A DNA stretch of 64,000 bases, from the NCBI GenBank assembly GCA_027486585.1, contig JAIXOU010000030.1:39254-103253 (forward strand). Reading direction: 5' to 3'. Source of the DNA: Verrucomicrobiaceae bacterium (lineage in GTDB: Bacteria > Verrucomicrobiota > Verrucomicrobiia > Verrucomicrobiales > Verrucomicrobiaceae). The notes beneath the pieces are model-generated. The model saw only the letters and a program-made list of their open reading frames with translations. It had not been told where the DNA came from and searched no databases. The translations under genes were made by a program, and so were the position numbers. This document shows, in pieces, positions 60,250-64,000 of the stretch (the stretch's first letter is position 1; every line of letters starts with the position of its first letter).

Positions 60250-61611
60250 TTATTTTTCGGTCGCCTTTGCGGCCTGCTCCCATTGCTGGCGGAGATGGTC
60301 CATACGCTCCTTGATTCTGCCTTCTAAACCGTTGGTTGTGGGCTCATAATACTGTTTTCCACCTTCAATGCAGCGCTGCGGCACGAACCCGCCCTCAAAA
60401 TCGTGGGGGTAGAGGTAGCCGATGCCGTTGCCGAGATTTTTCGCGCCTTTGTAGTGACCGTCACGCAGATGTTTGGGCACCGGCAGCGTGCGACCTAGCT
60501 TCACATCTTCTAAAGCAGCATCGATGGCCAAATAAGCGCGGTTACTCTTTGGCGCAGTGGCTATATAAATCGTGGCATGACCGAGCACGATTCTCGCCTC
60601 AGGCATACCAATGAATTCAACGGCCTGCTGGGCGGCGATGGCCACTCGAAGCGCATTGCTATCTGCCATGCCGACGTCCTCACTGGCGGCAATGACAATG
60701 CGGCGGGCGATGAAGCGGATGTCCTCGCCTGCATAAAGCATTTTGGCCAGCCAGTAAATGGCTGCATCTGGATCGGAGGCTCGCATCGATTTGATGAAGG
60801 CGCTGATGGTGTCGTAATGCGCATCTCCATCCCCATCATAAACCACGGTTTTTTGCTGAACCGATTCCTCTGCCGCAGCCAGATCAATCTGGATGCGGCC
60901 CTCAGCATCGGGTTTTGACGAGAGCACGGCTAGTTCCAGCGCATTCAGGCACTTGCGGGCATCGCCGTCACTGACCGTGGCGAGATGATGAGTGGCTTCA
61001 TCCGTAATGCTGGCTTTCCAGCGTCCTAGTCCGCGTTCCTCATCCACGAGCGCCCGTTGCATCAGGGCTTGTAGTTCAGGGATTCCGAGGGGTTCCAGGG
61101 TGAAAACCTGAGAGCGACTGACCAGAGGACTGTTGACGTAAAAATAAGGGTTATGCGTTGTCGCGCCAATGAATCGAACCGTGCCGCGCTCCAGATGCGG
61201 AAGCAATACATCCTGCTGAGCTTTGTTAAAGCGGTGTAATTCATCCACAAACAGCACTGTTGCCTGCTGGGTCATCTTTCGCAGTTTTGCTGCCGCATCT
61301 ACCTCTTTACGGATGTCTGCTACGCTGCTTTCGACGCCGCTGAGAGTCACAAAACGAGCTTTGGTTTCCTGACTGATGATGTGAGCCAGCGTCGTTTTTC
61401 CGACTCCCGGCGGACCGTAGAGAATGATGGAAGAAAAACGATCTGCCTGCACGGCCCGGCGTAGCAGTTTCCCCTCTCCGATGATGTGACTTTGCCCCGT
61501 GTATTCCTCCAGTCTTCTGGGCCTCATACGCGAAGCCAAAGGCGCATCGTCCTGAGCGTAGGCAGCAGGCATCGAAGGATCGGGGGCAGAATGAAAAAGG
61601 TCGTCACTCAT
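60250..61611 (-). CDS. rarA: replication-associated recombination protein A (AAA+ ATPase)
   Basis: A 453-residue RarA/MgsA-family ATPase: N-terminal PLASRMRPRRLEEYTGQ, Walker A YGPPGVGKTT, Walker B VLFVDELHRFNKAQQD, sensor IGATTHNPYF, and the family C-terminal domain with GEDIRFIARRIVIAASEDVG, PKSNRAYLAI and a late GYLYPHDFEGGFVPQ. It acts at stalled replication forks in the cytoplasm. It lies 89 bases downstream of the PurC-like gene on the same strand. Confidence 0.95.
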   Translation of the reverse strand: MSDDLFHSAPDPSMPAAYAQDDAPLASRMRPRRLEEYTGQSHIIGEGKLLRRAVQADRFSSIILYGPPGVGKTTLAHIISQETKARFVTLSGVESSVADIRKEVDAAAKLRKMTQQATVLFVDELHRFNKAQQDVLLPHLERGTVRFIGATTHNPYFYVNSPLVSRSQVFTLEPLGIPELQALMQRALVDEERGLGRWKASITDEATHHLATVSDGDARKCLNALELAVLSSKPDAEGRIQIDLAAAEESVQQKTVVYDGDGDAHYDTISAFIKSMRASDPDAAIYWLAKMLYAGEDIRFIARRIVIAASEDVGMADSNALRVAIAAQQAVEFIGMPEARIVLGHATIYIATAPKSNRAYLAIDAALEDVKLGRTLPVPKHLRDGHYKGAKNLGNGIGYLYPHDFEGGFVPQRCIEGGKQYYEPTTNGLEGRIKERMDHLRQQWEQAAKATEK

Positions 61612-61700
61612 GGAGACAGCCCAGAAGTGGCGCGGTCTCGGCAGCGCGACAAGCCTTTAATCAGAGGTTTCAAAGGACTATCTAAACGAGTGCCTTGAGT

Positions 61701-63005
61701 TTAAATGGCATTCAGCTTTAGCAAGTCGGCGAGTAGGCCGTGCGAGCGGTAAAACTCGGCTTCTGCGAGGCCCGTTTCGATCAGTCCAGCGCGGATGGTG
61801 GGGGCATCGCACTCACCGAGAACATGTTGCTTGATGAGGGCTGTCTTCTTGGCCTGAATGTCGAGGAATGCTGCATCTACGACCGGGGTATTCGGATACT
61901 TGCCCTCGGCTTGGCCGGCTTTCAGCACGGATTTAAATGGGGCACCTGATTTTGCGGCTTCCTGCTTGGCGGCATTCACGCCAGCATACCAGTCGGCGGT
62001 GACCAGACGATAGTAGTCGCGCATGGCCTGCTTATTGTAGTGGATGATTAGGCTGTGGCCATCGACCGGGACGGTGCTCGTGGCGCGGAAACTATCGGCG
62101 TCGATGGTATCGACAAACAGTAGGTCGTCGCCATCGACGGCGAATTCCCATTTAAGATCCCAGAGCTGTAGGCCGATCTCATCTAGCAGATCCCGCACAG
62201 CCCAGGCTCCTAGTAGGGCCATTTTGATGGTGCCGGTGAAGTGTTGCACGCTAAGGCCTGACATGAGTAGCGCCTCCTGTTTGGTCACGGCGCGGTCTTC
62301 GGGCTCATACTTGCTGGTCAGGTCATAGATGGGGCGATCCAGCATTTGCCAGGCTTTCATGGGCCCAGTCAGGCTGAGTTCCTGCTCAAAAGCGCGCTGC
62401 TCTTTTTCACTGAGCGCTTCATATTTCCGCAGGATGGAGCTGCCGCTGGTAACACCAAAGCGGACGATGTACTCCAGTGGCACCACATAAGTCGTGCTTT
62501 GGTGGAAGAGGGCGTAATCAAAGACGAAGTTACCCATCACATTCCGCTGAGGGGGTGTCATGACAGGAAAACGACGCACCACATTGTAACAGCTTGGATT
62601 GGCAGGCATCCCAGAACCGACGACTTGGCCACTTTCAGCATCCAGCATGCCGACGTGGTGAGTCATGGCTCCGTTTTCCAGCATCGCTGGCAGCACGCCG
62701 TCCATAAGCTGATCACGCCAAGTATCACCAAGGGTGGTTGCTTTGAGGAGAGCGGCTTTGACTCGCTGCCAGGTGCCTTTTTCTGTCAGGCGGGAATACA
62801 TGGCGTGGCGAAAGATGGCGCGATTCAGATCATTTCCCTCAATGGTGAAGATGCTGCCCACATCAAAGACTGAGCCTGCGGGTGTGGTCTCACAGACAAT
62901 GAGGCCTGGATGATCCGGTACTGCATACAAATTTTGTACTGAGCCGCGGTAGACGGGTTCCGTGAGGGTTTGGTGATCAATGCGGGCAGGGAAGGTCATA
63001 GTCAT
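61701..63005 (-). CDS. PurC-like SAICAR synthetase-family protein, 434 aa
   Basis: The fold and motifs follow phosphoribosylaminoimidazole-succinocarboxamide synthase: YRGSVQNLYAVP (nucleotide-binding hairpin), DVGSIFTIEG, VPLEYIVRFGVTSGSS, RPIYDLTSKYEPEDR and LWDLKWEFAVDGDDLLFVDTIDADSFR. PurC joins aspartate to CAIR in purine synthesis. At 434 residues it is much longer than the common 240-300, with a divergent middle and a C-terminal extension, so it belongs to a long variant group. No other purine gene is nearby. Confidence 0.8.
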   Translation of the reverse strand: MTMTFPARIDHQTLTEPVYRGSVQNLYAVPDHPGLIVCETTPAGSVFDVGSIFTIEGNDLNRAIFRHAMYSRLTEKGTWQRVKAALLKATTLGDTWRDQLMDGVLPAMLENGAMTHHVGMLDAESGQVVGSGMPANPSCYNVVRRFPVMTPPQRNVMGNFVFDYALFHQSTTYVVPLEYIVRFGVTSGSSILRKYEALSEKEQRAFEQELSLTGPMKAWQMLDRPIYDLTSKYEPEDRAVTKQEALLMSGLSVQHFTGTIKMALLGAWAVRDLLDEIGLQLWDLKWEFAVDGDDLLFVDTIDADSFRATSTVPVDGHSLIIHYNKQAMRDYYRLVTADWYAGVNAAKQEAAKSGAPFKSVLKAGQAEGKYPNTPVVDAAFLDIQAKKTALIKQHVLGECDAPTIRAGLIETGLAEAEFYRSHGLLADLLKLNAI

Positions 63006-63860
63006 TGTGATTTCTCAGGCTTGGCGTGCTGTGACCACATTTCAATTTTCAGTTTCAGATTTTCACTTGATTCCATGAAATCGATTCTGAAGATTGAGTC
63101 GTCGATGGTTGCCAATAGCCCGAAAGTCCGCCGGCAAAGCAACCATTGTTCCCAAGCGTAGGTGGAACGGTCAGAGAGAAGGTTAGAAGCTCACTCGTAT
63201 TCCCTGAGCTGATCTAAACAGAGAATCTCATCTGAAAAAAGCGAGATGCCTGTTTTGACGACTATCGCTTTTTCACGGCGGCAAGCTTTCCTCTTATGAG
63301 GATTGGAACGCAGTCGTCTAGATTGATCTAGTCACGAAAGGCGTCGCGAGCCGCAGCGAAAGCCTGTAGTTGCTAGGCGGAAGCGGTTTTCAAAGACGGA
63401 GTGTATCGGTCAATATTCGATGGTTTTCTAAACAAGCTAAACACGACCACCGCGGACTAGCAGCAGCGCCTTGCCTCCTCTGAGGCGTCTGGCAACTGCG
63501 ACCATTGTGCATAGCCCGTGGAACGAAGGCTACTTGCCTCCACGAAAGCCTAAAGCTCGCGTTATTGGTTCTGAGGTATTCATGATTTTAGTGTTTTCTC
63601 ATGCCTAAATCACTTTTTCTCATATCTATGGATTGATAAGTTTGATGTCGATAAGACTGTTTAATTCAAGCCAATATATACATAAATCGTTGAAAATGTG
63701 ATGTGAACGAGGCGATTGCTCGCGTTTTGCTTTAGTTCCTAAAATTACTATTTATCATTTTTGATATGATAAATTACAGTTTTTATACAAAATGATGATT
63801 TAATTATTGCGGTGATTCTAGATTTTGATATAATTTCCATATCAATAAGAATCAACTGCA
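63006..63860. other. 855-base intergenic region, no gene recognised
   Basis: No convincing ORF, tRNA or known RNA was found. A 9-bp hairpin (63236-63244 with 63265-63273) flanked by A and T runs lies upstream of the PurC-like gene. From about 63580 the sequence turns strongly AT-rich, with an inverted repeat ATTTATCAT / ATGATAAAT at 63750-63774 and a promoter-like TATAAT near 63829. The middle (63300-63580) is GC-neutral and unexplained. Confidence 0.5.
63807..63834 (+). promoter_or_regulatory. sigma-70-like promoter for the exported protein at 63861
   Basis: A perfect TATAAT (63829-63834) with TTGCGG (63807-63812) as a partial -35 element, spacer 16 bases. It ends 26 bases before the ATG at 63861 in an AT-rich setting. 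No Shine-Dalgarno sequence precedes that ATG. Confidence 0.5.
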
Positions 63861-64000
63861 ATGAAAACCGCTTTCAACACCCTCCGCCTGATCGCCGCCG
63901 CTGCTCTCTCCATCGCAGCTCTGGTTCCTTCGATCTCCAGCGCCCAGAACGGTTACGCCGCCAGCGCCTACGCTGCCCAACAGGCCGCTTACGCTCAGCA
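63861..64000 (+). CDS. exported Ala/Gln/Tyr-rich protein, 5' part only
   Basis: The ATG at 63861 opens a frame that stays open to the window end. The first 28 residues are a strong signal peptide (MKTAFNTLRLIAAAALSIAA, cleavage near ISSA-QN). The mature part seen so far is rich in Ala, Gln and Tyr (NGYAASAYAAQQAAYAQQ), a low-complexity composition found in exported surface or matrix-like proteins. It is preceded by a good promoter in an AT-rich region. The function cannot be told from the part present. Confidence 0.75.
   Translation, partial: MKTAFNTLRLIAAAALSIAALVPSISSAQNGYAASAYAAQQAAYAQ

Noticed and set aside
63300-63580. Possible tRNA or small RNA in the right-hand spacer
   Set aside because: No T-loop GTTCRANYC, cloverleaf or other known RNA signature could be assembled.

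Overview
The window most likely comes from a Verrucomicrobiota bacterium (Verrucomicrobiales-like). The evidence is GC-rich coding DNA, many exported proteins, three DUF1587/1595/1592/1588/1585 'planctomycete cytochrome' proteins alongside four DUF1552 proteins, PVC-type membrane-bound dehydrogenase modules, several exported hydrolases and sulfatases, and an almost complete lack of Shine-Dalgarno sequences. No rRNA, tRNA, CRISPR array or complete prophage was recognised. The genus cannot be fixed from this sequence.

Layout. 1-1243: a tight run of small unknown ORFs. 1393-6881 (+): a coupled operon of a sialidase/GH32-like fusion, a BASS-family transporter, an APH-fold kinase and an HpcH/HpaI aldolase, which reads as a release-import-phosphorylate-cleave route for an acidic sugar. 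7047-12913 (-): a MacAB-TolC-type efflux operon followed by a DUF1552 gene. It is divergent from a LytS/LytTR two-component pair (13099-14966), with LytTR-like boxes between the two. 15067-45195 (-): about 30 kb on one strand carrying three DUF1592 proteins, two DUF1552 proteins, a beta-mannosidase-like GH2, four esterase/hydrolase-type enzymes, a 1315-residue ThuA/NPCBM/dehydrogenase/HEAT/cytochrome protein, two sulfatases and two small LamG-like exported proteins. A 'DUF1592 - hydrolase - DUF1552' cassette occurs twice. 45211-46430 (-): an antitoxin, a PIN toxin and a small FtsH-peptidase-like HExxH protein in one coupled operon. 46551-48818: a DUF1080 protein and a divergent Fic protein with an operator-like region. 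48825-58336: two more PVC dehydrogenases (one ending in a copper domain, one in a c-type cytochrome) separated by an ABC exporter, a thioredoxin and a DUF58 protein. 58508-63005: housekeeping genes (cyclophilin, TatD, RarA, PurC-like). 63861 to the end: the start of an exported Ala/Gln/Tyr-rich protein behind an AT-rich spacer.

The most unusual layer is the repeats. At least six different palindromic, REP-like repeats are scattered through the accessory region, and four of them lie inside reading frames without breaking them. Two unrelated palindromes occupy the same loop in two DUF1592 paralogues. One family (about 25-bp arms) encloses a GxxExxY-type, PD-(D/E)XK-like gene on both sides and also lies inside the neighbouring DUF1592 gene. 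That arrangement looks like a REP-and-nuclease unit, comparable to a RAYT 'REPtron' but with a different enzyme.

Functional reading (inference): the exported enzymes desulfate, deacetylate and hydrolyse a complex, probably sulfated, polysaccharide in the periplasm. The multi-domain heme and copper proteins suggest an oxidative branch, and the ThuA and DUF1080 domains fit 3-keto-glycoside chemistry.
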